Origin: Symsagittifera roscoffensis | Lineage: Eukaryota; Xenacoelomorpha; Acoela; Convolutidae | DNA length: 64,000 nucleotides | Reading direction: 5' to 3' | NCBI RefSeq assembly: GCF_963678635.1 | Contig: NC_087071.1 | Coordinates: 682,001 to 746,000, forward strand | Shown here: in pieces, positions 1 through 8,846 of the stretch | Layout: every line of letters starts with the position of its first letter | How positions within the stretch are numbered: position 1 is the stretch's first letter | Program-made: the position numbers and the translations under genes | The notes under the pieces: model-generated | The model's database searches: none | What the model was told of the DNA's origin: nothing | The model's input: the letters and a program-made list of their open reading frames with translations, nothing else

Positions 1-69
1 ATTACAATCGTTTTTAAATGCTCCCCTGCGGAAGTGGGTACGCACAACACTTTTTACACATAAGGTAAT

Positions 70-520
70 GGACCTCGGAATAGTAAATTTTTGATTTTGA
101 CCATTTTTCAAACTTTTTGAATATTCTCGAAAACTATCCTGCAGTATTTGTGATTTTGGGTTCAGTTCAAAGACGAGTTGTGGGAAGCTCATCTGCTTAT
201 GCGATTACTATCAAAATTTTCTGGCCCTCGGAAACGTCAATCTTTTGATGTTTAACCATTTTAAAATTTTTTGAATATTCTCGAAAACTCCCCTGCCATA
301 TTTGAGATTTTGGGTTCAGTTCAAAGAAGCTCATGCGGTTTTTACCTAAATTTTGTGACACTAAAAGTTTTGGCCCTCGGAAAAGTCAAAATTTTCATTT
401 TTTGACCGTTCTGTTTAAAGTTTTTGACATTGCTCAAAAACTGCACTCCCAAATCTGAGATTTTAAGTTTATAACCTTTATAACTGGCTATGCCCTCTTT
501 GTTTAGAAAAAGTTATGGCT
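70..520. repeat. Diverged ~150-bp tandem repeat, three units
   Basis: Three diverged units begin at 70, 223 and 372 with GGMCCTCGG, giving periods of 153 and 149 bp. Each repeats the same order: the GGMCCTCGG start, a TTTTTGA block, TTCTCGAAAACT or a variant, then GAGATTTTGGGTTCAGTT or a variant. Two more very weak units may follow up to about 800, where CGAAAACT and AAATCTGAGAT recur. There is no open reading frame. It looks like an old satellite or the inside of a repeat element. Confidence 0.6.
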
Positions 521-1188
521 TTCAATCAAGACGAAGTTTTGAAACTTGACAGTTTTTGCAAACTGTTTGACTTTACGCGAAAACTACCGTAACAATTCCC
601 AGGTTGTCTTCTATCAAGAATCCCGGTTTTAGAAATCTTCTGTGCTTGAGCGGCCACAACCTGCTCTTTGCAGGAAAAGTCATGGTTTTTGGTACTCCTT
701 TTGATCGTTTTTTTAGAACTTATGACCGTTTTTTAAGAAGCTTTTTGAGGCTTTAAATTACACAAGCAAATCTGAGATGAAAAGTTCAATTGAAAGAATT
801 GGTGGCGATAATGGTTCCAGCAGAGGCGGCGGTTCCTTAATGATTTCTAAGATCAATGTTATCTTCCTGGGAAAGTTGATTATCTCAAAATAATCACTTC
901 TCACTTATTTTAGTAGAGAAAACTAAAGTTTTGAGCGAAGTCCAATTTTTGAAATCATGATTTTAGTGCCACATCAATATCGCAAAATCATTCAGTATCA
1001 AACACATACCTCCACCTTTGGCTGATCCCCTATTTTTTTTTTAATCTAGACATACGAAAAGTTTGGTTCAACTAGTTTTGTTCAACATATATCATTTTTT
1101 TTCGGCTTATGTTTTTTTTATGTATGTGTTGTATCGCAAGTGGTGCGAAGCTCCGCTTCGTCTCTGTGTAGTAGTATATATTTAGTAA
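521..1188. other. AT-rich non-coding DNA
   Basis: No open frame or splice-flanked exon is visible. The left part carries faint echoes of the 150-bp repeat to its left, for example CAAATCTGAGAT near 770. Confidence 0.4.
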
Positions 1189-1470
1189 CGGGGCAGATCC
1201 AGGATTTTCTCGAGGGGTGGGTTTTCAGAAAAAGGCATAAAAAGGCGTTTTTAGGCACTTAAGGGTTGTTTTAACCAAAAAAATGCGTTTCTTCCACGCG
1301 CGCTCCCTGTTAAAATTGGTGTATATTGGCGTCGAAGGCGTCTTTAGAACTTTTTTAAAGTCGGTCAGCCAAAATTGGATGTCTTAAAATAGTACCAAAG
1401 GGGGAACCCTTTGGGTCGGCAGTGAGGCGAATCGCTCAGGGAAGACCCCCCCCCCCTAAATCCTCACCTG
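1189..1470 (-). mobile_element. hAT-type MITE copy (282 bp)
   Basis: It starts with a variant of the CAGGGGCGGATCYAGG terminus followed by ATTTTCTCGAGGGG, and ends in CCTAAATCCTCACCTG, the degenerate inverted counterpart. It shares its inner text with the copies at 22,813 and 34,255, including AAAAGGCGTTTTWAGGCAC, the CGCGCGCTCC block and CCCTTTGGGTCGGC. The orientation is opposite to the 34,255 copy. No exact 8-bp target duplication remains. It ends 19 bp before the putative acceptor of the coiled-coil gene exon. Confidence 0.7.
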
Positions 1471-1489
1471 TATTAGTGTGTTGTTTTAG

Positions 1490-1613
1490 GGTGGTGTGTG
1501 GGGGTAATGTGTGTGGAGGGGTGCGAGTGAAGAGAGTGGAGTGGGAGAAGAGACAATTGCAGACAGAAGTGGACAGATTGGAGCACCATCTCCACTCACT
1601 GTCCACTGCTCAA
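1490..1613 (+). CDS. Coiled-coil protein gene, internal exon
   Basis: This is the first exon I can see of an unrecognised plus-strand host gene. Acceptor TTGTTTTAG ends at 1,489 and a strong donor CAA|GTGAGT follows 1,613. The reading frame leaves the exon in phase 0 and joins in frame to the exon at 19,555. The peptide end (VEWEKRQLQTEVDRLEHHLH) has heptad-like Leu/Val spacing and high charge, typical of a coiled coil. The upstream boundary is less certain than the donor, because a MITE ends just before it. Earlier exons must lie to the left of the window or be unrecognised. The family is not identified. Confidence 0.55.
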
Positions 1614-2432
1614 GTGAGTCCACTTACTCCTATCATTAATCTGGCTGTATGATTAATTCTATGTGCAATTCGGTCGCTTCAAAACCCTATAATCTATATT
1701 GTTACTACCCTCATTCTTAAACTCTCTTTTCATTTTCTACAAGCGAAGCTTAGGTTAAATTGGGAAACAGTTTTTTTCGTTGCAATTTATCATGTTTTTC
1801 GTTTTTTACATGTTTTTCTGTTTTTTTTTACTAGTGAATGGTAGACTCAATACTATGAAAACAAAGTTCATAATGAAACGAAAGTTGAACGAACTTCTTT
1901 ATTACTTTGTTTCTTTACTTGAAAGCCTCGTGCGATGGCTTTTTGATGAAAGATCATTTAGCTTGTAATAATAACCAGTTGCTCCGACAAAGATTATCTA
2001 GTAGTTTGCGCAGAAAGAAACAGAACTTATGTTGAAGCTTCAAAAAGAACGTATTTTGTGATGAGATTTACTATTGAAAAACGTAAATTTACGTGTCCGT
2101 TCAAACTTTATGACAAAATTCAAATCGGTCAAACAGTTTGAACGCAGCTCAAACACGTGAACAGGCGGCGGTCGTCCATTTTGTTTTGTTTCAAGTTTTT
2201 AAAGAAAAAGGAAAATTTCAGCTGAAAATGCCATGAAGCTGTTTTTACTGGAACTGAATAAATTCTACTTCTATTATTTTAAAGAAGCTTTGAAATGGTT
2301 TTTAGTTTCACTTCAGAGAGGAAGTGTACTTGTAATCGGGAACTAGACTTTTTCCATAAATAACTTTTCTTGAAAATGTGCATTTACTTTCAAGTGACTG
2401 CAGTTGTAGAAACTGAAATAAACTATCTCTTA

Positions 2433-2842
2433 TGAGTTAGGACCGATGGGTATAACTCATAGAGTAATTTCGGATAGGGTACACCGTCTGCTCGTCACGC
2501 TATCTTATTTTCGGCCGGATAGATTCGTGCAACTTCTTAGTCTAATACCGATCCTAATCTTACTCTTATACTATCTAGTCTCAGGTTGTTTAACTAGTCT
2601 CTGCTAGGCTCAATAGATCTAGGGTATACTGGTTTATTGCGGCTGCTGAAGTACTCGGGAGAGTTCAACTAATTTCTAAGTTAAATTCAAATCTCTCTGG
2701 TGCTGAAATTACAAGTAATTTCAGCACTTACAAATAAGTGGATTGTTAGTCAGATGGATCATGATTGGTTAATATTAAATACTTTACATTGGTAAAATAT
2801 CTAATTTATCCAATCATAAAATGTAGTTTAGATCAGGTTCCA
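2433..2842 (-). repeat. 3' LTR of the 16.3-kb element (left copy)
   Basis: It is 410 bp, identical to the copy at 18,336-18,745 except for one T/C at 2,750. Read on the minus strand it begins TGGAACC and ends CTAACTCA. It contains a 13-bp inverted repeat (2,700-2,727), CCAAT-type motifs near 2,765 and 2,810, and an AATAAA (minus) at 2,633-2,638. The U3/R/U5 boundaries are not resolvable. Confidence 0.95.
2700..2727. promoter_or_regulatory. LTR hairpin, 13-bp perfect stem
   Basis: GTGCTGAAATTAC and its exact reverse complement are separated by only AA. The same structure is at 18,603-18,630 in the other LTR. It could be a structured RNA element of R/U5 or a dimeric protein-binding site. The function is inferred only from the symmetry. 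Confidence 0.6.
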
Positions 2843-4433
2843 CCCATCCGGGTTTTACAGAGTTTTTTAGAATAGTCTTTCTGCAATTCAAAGGATGGAT
2901 GATGGACGTTGGTATTTGGCGAACATCTTATTTCTTCTGGGTTTTCTTATTAGAGAAGTCCCAGATTCAATCGTTGTGTCTTCTCAAGACAACGACTGGG
3001 TTTTCGCAACAAACTCAAATCTGATTTCAGAATGGTTGGCTATGTCAGGTTTTTCTGTTTCATTGATGAGAACTTCTTTGTGTTTGACCTTGTCTGGGAA
3101 TGGCGTGGAGATTGTGCGTGGAGGGGATGCCTGGTTACTCGGATCTGTACGTATACTTGAACATCGAGGTGGTCATTGGTCTAGTTCAATGAAGTCCTTT
3201 TCTGCGAAGTCAAGTCGTACTCTAAATCCTTTGAGTTGTGATTGTGGGTGGCATATTGATTGTTGGTTGGCCATTCTTTCTCGAGTGTAGTAGGGTCGTT
3301 TTGTCTTTGGATGTTCGTCCTTGGTGTTGTATTCTGATCTATGTATTGCATAATGTAATTTACATTTTATAAAACTTTTATTAGTTTAATATTTTTTAAT
3401 TATGATTTTAGTTAGTTGTTTTCACAAAAGCTTTTTGTTTTAGTTCAGTTATTTTGAAGAGTTACTCACCCTTGAGTAGCTCTTATTAAAAATAGGAGTG
3501 TGTGTCACAAAGCGTGGATGTAGCGCGGTGGGTTAGGCCGGCTATAGAGCATGCTCAGGACGTCCTTCCTGGTGGGTTAGGCCAGGAGTGGGAGTATGAT
3601 TGCATGCGGTTTTTGTGAGAGGTCCTGTTATGTGACAACGTTTTATGTTGGGTTTGTTGTGGTTTTTCTTATGTTTTGTTGGTTGTGTCCTTTTTTCAAA
3701 AATCAAATTGTTTGTGGTATGGGTTTGTCTTTCGACTTTTTTGTGTTTTATTATTTCTTTCTTAGACTTTATAATAGTCTTCAAAAGAATAAATTATCCA
3801 GTTTTAAACTGGGTTAATCCGGTTTGGGTACCGTTGGTTTCCTTTTTCTTAGTCATGCTGTTATGCTATGTGTTGTGGTGTTTAGTAAGCTGCATTGGTT
3901 AGTTTTGTTTAGTATATAATTCCTTTCCAACCGGGTTAAAGGAAAGTTTGAAACTTGTTATCGTGTGTTAGAGTTGTTGAGTTGTGAAAGCTTGAAACTG
4001 AAATTCATTATTTAAACAATTCTTCGTGGGCGAGCTGTGCGAGTTTGGATAGAATTCTTGTGCGAGTGAATGAAAATATCAAAAGGTTAGTACTGCATTT
4101 GCTTCTTATTAATTTACTCAATAGAATTTCAATTTTACTGCTAGTTGTTGGGGAAAATTAAGTTACAAATTTTCATCATTATTAGATTTACTGCTTGTGG
4201 GGGAAAAATTTATAAATTAAAATACTGCATTGGTATTATATTTACTTAATTGTTGGTGCAAAAATTTAATAGGGTTTTAAACAGTTTTGAAGAAGTTTGC
4301 TATTTTTTATTTTTTCTTTTGTGAATTTTTCAGATGATCGTTGGATGAAGGCTAAAATTCTAAAGAAAACATGGATAAAGAATGGTGAGTTTCTAATATT
4401 TAAATTAGTTAGTAATATGTATAATTCATACTG
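2843..4433 (-). other. 3' region of the element, no convincing sense ORF
   Basis: This lies between the last sense ORF and the 3' LTR. The DNA next to the LTR (2,843-2,862) reads AAAACCCGGATGGG on the minus strand, a poor polypurine tract. A 131-codon plus-strand frame (2,895-3,290) resembles nothing I know, and the minus strand there has one TGA in an otherwise open stretch. Two splice-flanked plus-strand mini-exons (4,070-4,085 and 4,334-4,384) are discussed under findings. GTGGGTTAGGCC occurs twice near 3,530 and 3,570. Confidence 0.4.
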
Positions 4434-5444
4434 TTAGTCGTCGGGGAAGAAACCGTGGGGGAAGATGTCGTGGATGAGATCTGAAGTTGTTAGTAATTTA
4501 GCTAAAATGCGGATGATATTTTTAGTTTGAAGTAGTGGCCAAAGCAATTGGAGTGCTTTAATGGTGGTTAGTTCTTCAGTGCCAACTGCAAATTCATAAG
4601 GTGTGTTTTGGATTAGATTATATAATTTGTGATTGAATTTAGTGTTATGGATGAATTCTAAAATGGGGATTTCTATAGGTTGTACAAATTCGTGTGGGAT
4701 AAGGAAGGGTCGGGATTCTTCTGCGTTGAAGGTCTTGGTGATTGGACAAAAAATATACATTTGGGTTATGGGATCATAATTTCGAAGAATACCATGAAGG
4801 TTAGTATCTTTAATGCAATATGTGAAGTTAAGAAAGAATGGTGAGGTGTATTTGGAATTGATGAATTGAAAACGATGGTGTGGTTGTCTGGAGGGAGTGT
4901 GTAGGTCAAAGTGATTTTGGATGAAACGATAATAAGTATATGTGTGTGTTTGTTTAGTGCGCAACATAATATCGTGTGAGCAGTGCAAATCTCTTTCATG
5001 TGGTGCAAGGAAATGAAAGGTTAGTGAAAATATTTGGAAGCGTTCTTTAAAACTTTCGTAGGCTTGCGTGTCTGTTAGTGCTTCTGAAATAATGTGGTCA
5101 AATTTGCGATCGAAGATATTTAGTGTAAATACATATGGTGTTTTAATGAAAAATTTCTCGGTGATTTGTGGGTTAGCGAAGCGATCGTCGTCTAAGAATT
5201 GATCTTGGTTAGTTCTGATGATGTTATGATCGTAATATTCTAGTGTATATTCATTAGCTCGGGGTGCAGTGTGTGTTTTTAGTGATTTTTCATATCCAAT
5301 GTAGGTAAATTGTCTAGATGTTAGTGGTGTAGTGAGTCGATATAGCATGTCCTTATTTCGTTCTATATCGATGTGAGTGTTAGATAATGGTAAGCAAAGG
5401 GGATTAGTAAAATGATAATATGAGGTCCAAGGAAGGGTAGGCAT
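4434..5444 (-). CDS. Accessory ORF G of the retroelement, 336 aa, unknown
   Basis: This is the last sense ORF of the element. The protein of 336 residues has no signal peptide or clear membrane span. It is rich in aromatic residues, His and Ile/Leu, and ends with an acidic PDD. I recognise no domain: it is not RNase H, integrase or envelope. The frame is open upstream of the ATG back to a TAA at about 5,487, so it overlaps the end of ORF F (stop 5,467) in another frame and could be reached by frameshifting as well as from its own ATG 22 nt past that stop. An intact length in a very young element suggests it was under selection until recently. Confidence 0.75.
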   Translation of the reverse strand: MPTLPWTSYYHFTNPLCLPLSNTHIDIERNKDMLYRLTTPLTSRQFTYIGYEKSLKTHTAPRANEYTLEYYDHNIIRTNQDQFLDDDRFANPQITEKFFIKTPYVFTLNIFDRKFDHIISEALTDTQAYESFKERFQIFSLTFHFLAPHERDLHCSHDIMLRTKQTHTYTYYRFIQNHFDLHTPSRQPHHRFQFINSKYTSPFFLNFTYCIKDTNLHGILRNYDPITQMYIFCPITKTFNAEESRPFLIPHEFVQPIEIPILEFIHNTKFNHKLYNLIQNTPYEFAVGTEELTTIKALQLLWPLLQTKNIIRILAKLLTTSDLIHDIFPHGFFPDD

Positions 5445-5466
5445 TAAAACGTATTCGTCTACAAAG

Positions 5467-6231
5467 TTACGTGTCGTGAGGGGTGTTTAAGGTGTATTGT
5501 GGAAATGAGGGTAAGGTGATAGCTAAAAATTCTTTTGTGTTAGTGTGTTTTGGATGGTTGATATATTCACGGGCTGTTCCTGGTTTCGCTGGGAAAGGAT
5601 GGTTGGGGAACTTTCTTTTAAAAGTGCGGTAAGCTCTATTAGTGCTAAGTGAAGATTCAGTAGTTGTGGATGATGGTGCTAATGATTCGGTATAAATTGA
5701 AGAGGGTGTAGGGGTAGGAGGGTTGGATGAATCTATTGTGGATGAGATTTGGTTTATGGTTGGGGTGTCAAGGTGGTAGGGTTGTTGTTGTAGGGTAATG
5801 AAATTATCTAGTTCTGGGGAGATTCGGGGGGTGTCTGGAGAATGAGATGATTGGTCTGAGTGAAGTGAGGAGTATGTTGGAGTGACTTGGGAAGCATAAG
5901 AGGGTGTAGAATTGGTTGGGTCAGGGTTATTTGGTAGTATGGGTTGAAAAGGGGGTTGAGAAAAATTTGAGGAGTTGGTGTGAAAATTATTTGATGGAGA
6001 TGGTTCAGAGTCGGCAAATTCATCGGGGGTTTCAATATTCGGGTTATTTAGTTGTGAGATGGAGAATAAAACTGAGATGTGTGAATTAGTATCGGAATTC
6101 ATGCCGGATGTTACATTACTGGTGGGGAAATCGGGTGGCGGAAAAGCAAAAAGTGGTATTATTTGGATTGGAGTGGTGAGGTTGGTTGGGTGGGAATTTG
6201 ATCGGTGTAGGGATCCAAGTTGTCGGCTCAT
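5467..6231 (-). CDS. Accessory ORF F, 254 aa, Ser/Pro/Thr-rich
   Basis: The ATG overlaps the stop of the envelope-like ORF in an ATGA (6,228-6,231), so translation by termination-reinitiation is plausible. About 200 residues are low-complexity Ser, Pro, Thr and Asn, as in disordered or heavily O-glycosylated proteins. The last ~50 residues are basic and more ordered (RAYRTFKRKFPNHPFPAKPG). No signal peptide or membrane segment is visible. No family is recognised. It may be a regulatory or structural accessory protein, or the first half of a frameshift fusion with ORF G. Confidence 0.7.
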   Translation of the reverse strand: MSRQLGSLHRSNSHPTNLTTPIQIIPLFAFPPPDFPTSNVTSGMNSDTNSHISVLFSISQLNNPNIETPDEFADSEPSPSNNFHTNSSNFSQPPFQPILPNNPDPTNSTPSYASQVTPTYSSLHSDQSSHSPDTPRISPELDNFITLQQQPYHLDTPTINQISSTIDSSNPPTPTPSSIYTESLAPSSTTTESSLSTNRAYRTFKRKFPNHPFPAKPGTAREYINHPKHTNTKEFLAITLPSFPQYTLNTPHDT

Positions 6232-8846
6232 CGTGGGCTAAAAAAATTATTATTTTGAGACTGAAAAGCGGTGGTATGGGGTTGTTCTATAATTTGTTCA
6301 TAAGTATTTTCATCTTGTGAGTGGTGTGGCATTATATGTTGGATGGGACTTTGTGATATGGTTGGTCTAAAATTTTGATTATGTGTTATGGCTAAATTTC
6401 GAAAATTACGTGGGACTAGGGATAATGGATGGTTATGTGGTAGGGGTGGTAACTGTGGTGCTGTTGGTGTTGTGTCTACATTGTTATGTTCTTCGTCGTA
6501 TGTGTTCTGTCTTGTTGCTATTTTTGTGTTATATTCTTTTATTTGTGCGTCTAAAAGAATTTTGTTTATAGATGTAGAAAAGATTGCAAAAAATCCTGCA
6601 AATAGTATGCGTGCTACACTTGCTTGTCTATTGACTTGTGTGTGTATAGCACATGTGTTATAGATTCCTTTTAAGAGTGAAAAAAGAAATCCAATAAAGT
6701 TAAACATTGCGTATAAAATAGTCAATTTTTCTAAGATGTAGTAGGGCCATCCTAGAAAATCAAGAATTTCATTCTTGAGTGTAACAAAGCTAAAAATATT
6801 GATAGGTGATATATCTTGGGGACGGTATTTTTCACCGTTTAGATATATATAATCTTTAATGTCTTTAAAATATCCGCTATAGTCTTGCGTATAGATGTCT
6901 GCAAATCCTGCGGTTTCTGCAAGTTTGCGTAAGTTTTGGTCAATTGATTGTCTTTGTATTGTGTCCATTTGTGTTAATAATTCCTGGAATTGTTGTGTTC
7001 TAATGTGATGTTGAATATCTGATTTTGAGTATATTCCTATTGATTGTAAGTCTATATTTGGGTTTCGAGCGATAGCGCGAATGCTTTCTGGTGAAAATTT
7101 TTTGAGTGATTGCATTAATGTGGGATATGGGGTGAGAAGGTAATATTTATCTTCATCAGGGTTTAGTTGTACTACGTTGTGGCTATTTTCTGATCCACAT
7201 GGGACTGCGGTATCCCAGAAATAGGTTCTTCGTGAAAGTGTGTCAACGAAATGTACTTTATTCTTATAAAAGATAGGGATTCTTTTATAGCATCGTTTAT
7301 CTTCAAAAACGTATAGTGGTGATACTTTTTTAGTACAAGTATAAAACCATAAGATGTTTCCTTCATAGTCTAAAAAATTTGATCTATTTCCTGATAGTAA
7401 ATATCCTGCGTAGGGTATTTTTAATACTGCTAGTGCAAGTGATTGTAATATTTGTGTTCTTTCTAATTCGCATAGTTGGTGTAGTGTTTCTAATTCGGAG
7501 AGTGACATTTCTTGAAAAATTCGGCTAATCGTATAGTCTAGTTTCATGTCTAAGTGAATATCATAGTGGATATTACCAAAATATGTACTATTCATTAGTG
7601 ATAGTTCTTGTAGACGTGTGCTTTGAGCGTCTTGGGGTTTTAGATGTCCACCAGGTTGACCTGTATTCTTTTGAAAATTAACTGGTATATATGATGTTCC
7701 TTCATTTAGGGGATGACTTGTGGCGTATGGGTCGACTTTTATTTTTCCAGTGGTCATGTCGAATCCATTTTCGTATTCAACTAATATTTCAGAGTATTGT
7801 GTTTTGTGAAGTGGGTTTCTGTATTTACATGCAAGTTCTGTTTCTTGATATATTTGAAAACGTGTTAATTTATTTTCTATATTTTGAATGTTTCGAAAAT
7901 TAGAACTTATTTTTCGTAATGGATTTACTTGTTCATATGGTATTGATTGTATAAAATATTTTTCGTGAAATTTTATCATACGAGCGTGTATTTTTGCTAC
8001 TTGAAATGTTGTACATGTGTCTTCGGGGAACCAAACAATTGTTGCTTGTGTTCTTGTTGTAGGGTCACAATAACCTTGGTCGTTTTTACAAGGTAATCTA
8101 ATTCCTTGATAGATCATTGTGTTGTCTGATAAATCTCGTGTGAGTTGTATTTTTTCGAGTTGTATTTTCCAATCGAAAAACATTATTTCTTGGTATCCCT
8201 CATTTTTTGTGTCTGCTTTGCAGTTTGATGGGTCATTTATACCAATGTGTGGTATCCAGTGTTTATCGTGCATGTCATAGGTTAATCGTCCGTGTGCGCC
8301 GTTATATGGGTAATTTTCATCTAATTTTATATGTCCTTGATATCTTTCAAGTTCTGCTTGATGTACAGAATCTGAAAAAACTTGAAAATATACTAACTTT
8401 CTATCTGTGTTTTTATTTTTTGTGATGTTTAGTCGGAGTAACTCGTTTTTACAATCTTCGGGATTGAGATGTAAAAGTCGTTCTATATTACTCTGGTAGA
8501 ATGATTCATGGTCAAGTCGGTTTTTATTTCCGTTTGAGACTTGTGAACAATGTACTTTCTTTTCAGAAAATGTTGCTGTGAATTTATATCCTATAACTGT
8601 AGTTGCTCGGGCTTTTGAATAAAGTGTTGCTATTACATTTGTAGTTTCTATGGCTTGGGGTTCTGTTTCGCATTGTGATACTTGATTTATTGCATACTTG
8701 TGTAGTGTTTTTTGTTCGTTTTCTTCACAATCGTAATGTGTTACTAATAAATCTTGGGGTCCTGTGCGGGGAGAAGGGTTTATGTTTTGATTTGAGATTA
8801 CTAGAAAAAGGAATTGGGAAAAAATTAATAATTTTAGAATATACAT
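6228..8846 (-). CDS. env: Envelope-like glycoprotein, 872 aa
   Basis: A type I membrane glycoprotein is predicted. Residues 1-18 form a signal peptide (Lys then a Leu/Ile/Phe-rich core). A long cysteine-containing ectodomain follows, with several NXS/T sites such as NITK, NRSN and NSTY. A strong hydrophobic segment is at about 708-735, a second at about 746-765, and a ~105-residue Pro/His/Gln-rich tail ends the protein. Length and plan match env genes acquired by animal LTR retroelements. The cysteine pattern recalls the chuvirus-type glycoproteins carried by some of them, but that is an impression from memory. The ATG lies 13 nt inside the end of the preceding methionine-less ORF, and the stop overlaps the next ATG by 4 nt. 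It is probably made from a spliced subgenomic RNA. No internal break is seen. Confidence 0.8.
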   Translation of the reverse strand: MYILKLLIFSQFLFLVISNQNINPSPRTGPQDLLVTHYDCEENEQKTLHKYAINQVSQCETEPQAIETTNVIATLYSKARATTVIGYKFTATFSEKKVHCSQVSNGNKNRLDHESFYQSNIERLLHLNPEDCKNELLRLNITKNKNTDRKLVYFQVFSDSVHQAELERYQGHIKLDENYPYNGAHGRLTYDMHDKHWIPHIGINDPSNCKADTKNEGYQEIMFFDWKIQLEKIQLTRDLSDNTMIYQGIRLPCKNDQGYCDPTTRTQATIVWFPEDTCTTFQVAKIHARMIKFHEKYFIQSIPYEQVNPLRKISSNFRNIQNIENKLTRFQIYQETELACKYRNPLHKTQYSEILVEYENGFDMTTGKIKVDPYATSHPLNEGTSYIPVNFQKNTGQPGGHLKPQDAQSTRLQELSLMNSTYFGNIHYDIHLDMKLDYTISRIFQEMSLSELETLHQLCELERTQILQSLALAVLKIPYAGYLLSGNRSNFLDYEGNILWFYTCTKKVSPLYVFEDKRCYKRIPIFYKNKVHFVDTLSRRTYFWDTAVPCGSENSHNVVQLNPDEDKYYLLTPYPTLMQSLKKFSPESIRAIARNPNIDLQSIGIYSKSDIQHHIRTQQFQELLTQMDTIQRQSIDQNLRKLAETAGFADIYTQDYSGYFKDIKDYIYLNGEKYRPQDISPINIFSFVTLKNEILDFLGWPYYILEKLTILYAMFNFIGFLFSLLKGIYNTCAIHTQVNRQASVARILFAGFFAIFSTSINKILLDAQIKEYNTKIATRQNTYDEEHNNVDTTPTAPQLPPLPHNHPLSLVPRNFRNLAITHNQNFRPTISQSPIQHIMPHHSQDENTYEQIIEQPHTTAFQSQNNNFFSPR

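Noticed and set aside
2895-3290. 131-codon plus-strand ORF beside the left LTR
   Set aside because: No domain and no signal, on the strand opposite the element genes; the minus strand is almost as open, so openness is not informative.
3500-3610. tRNA-derived SINE-like string (TAGCGCGGTGGGTTAGGC)
   Set aside because: The A-box-like text is suggestive, but there is no B box, no 3' tail and no cloverleaf.
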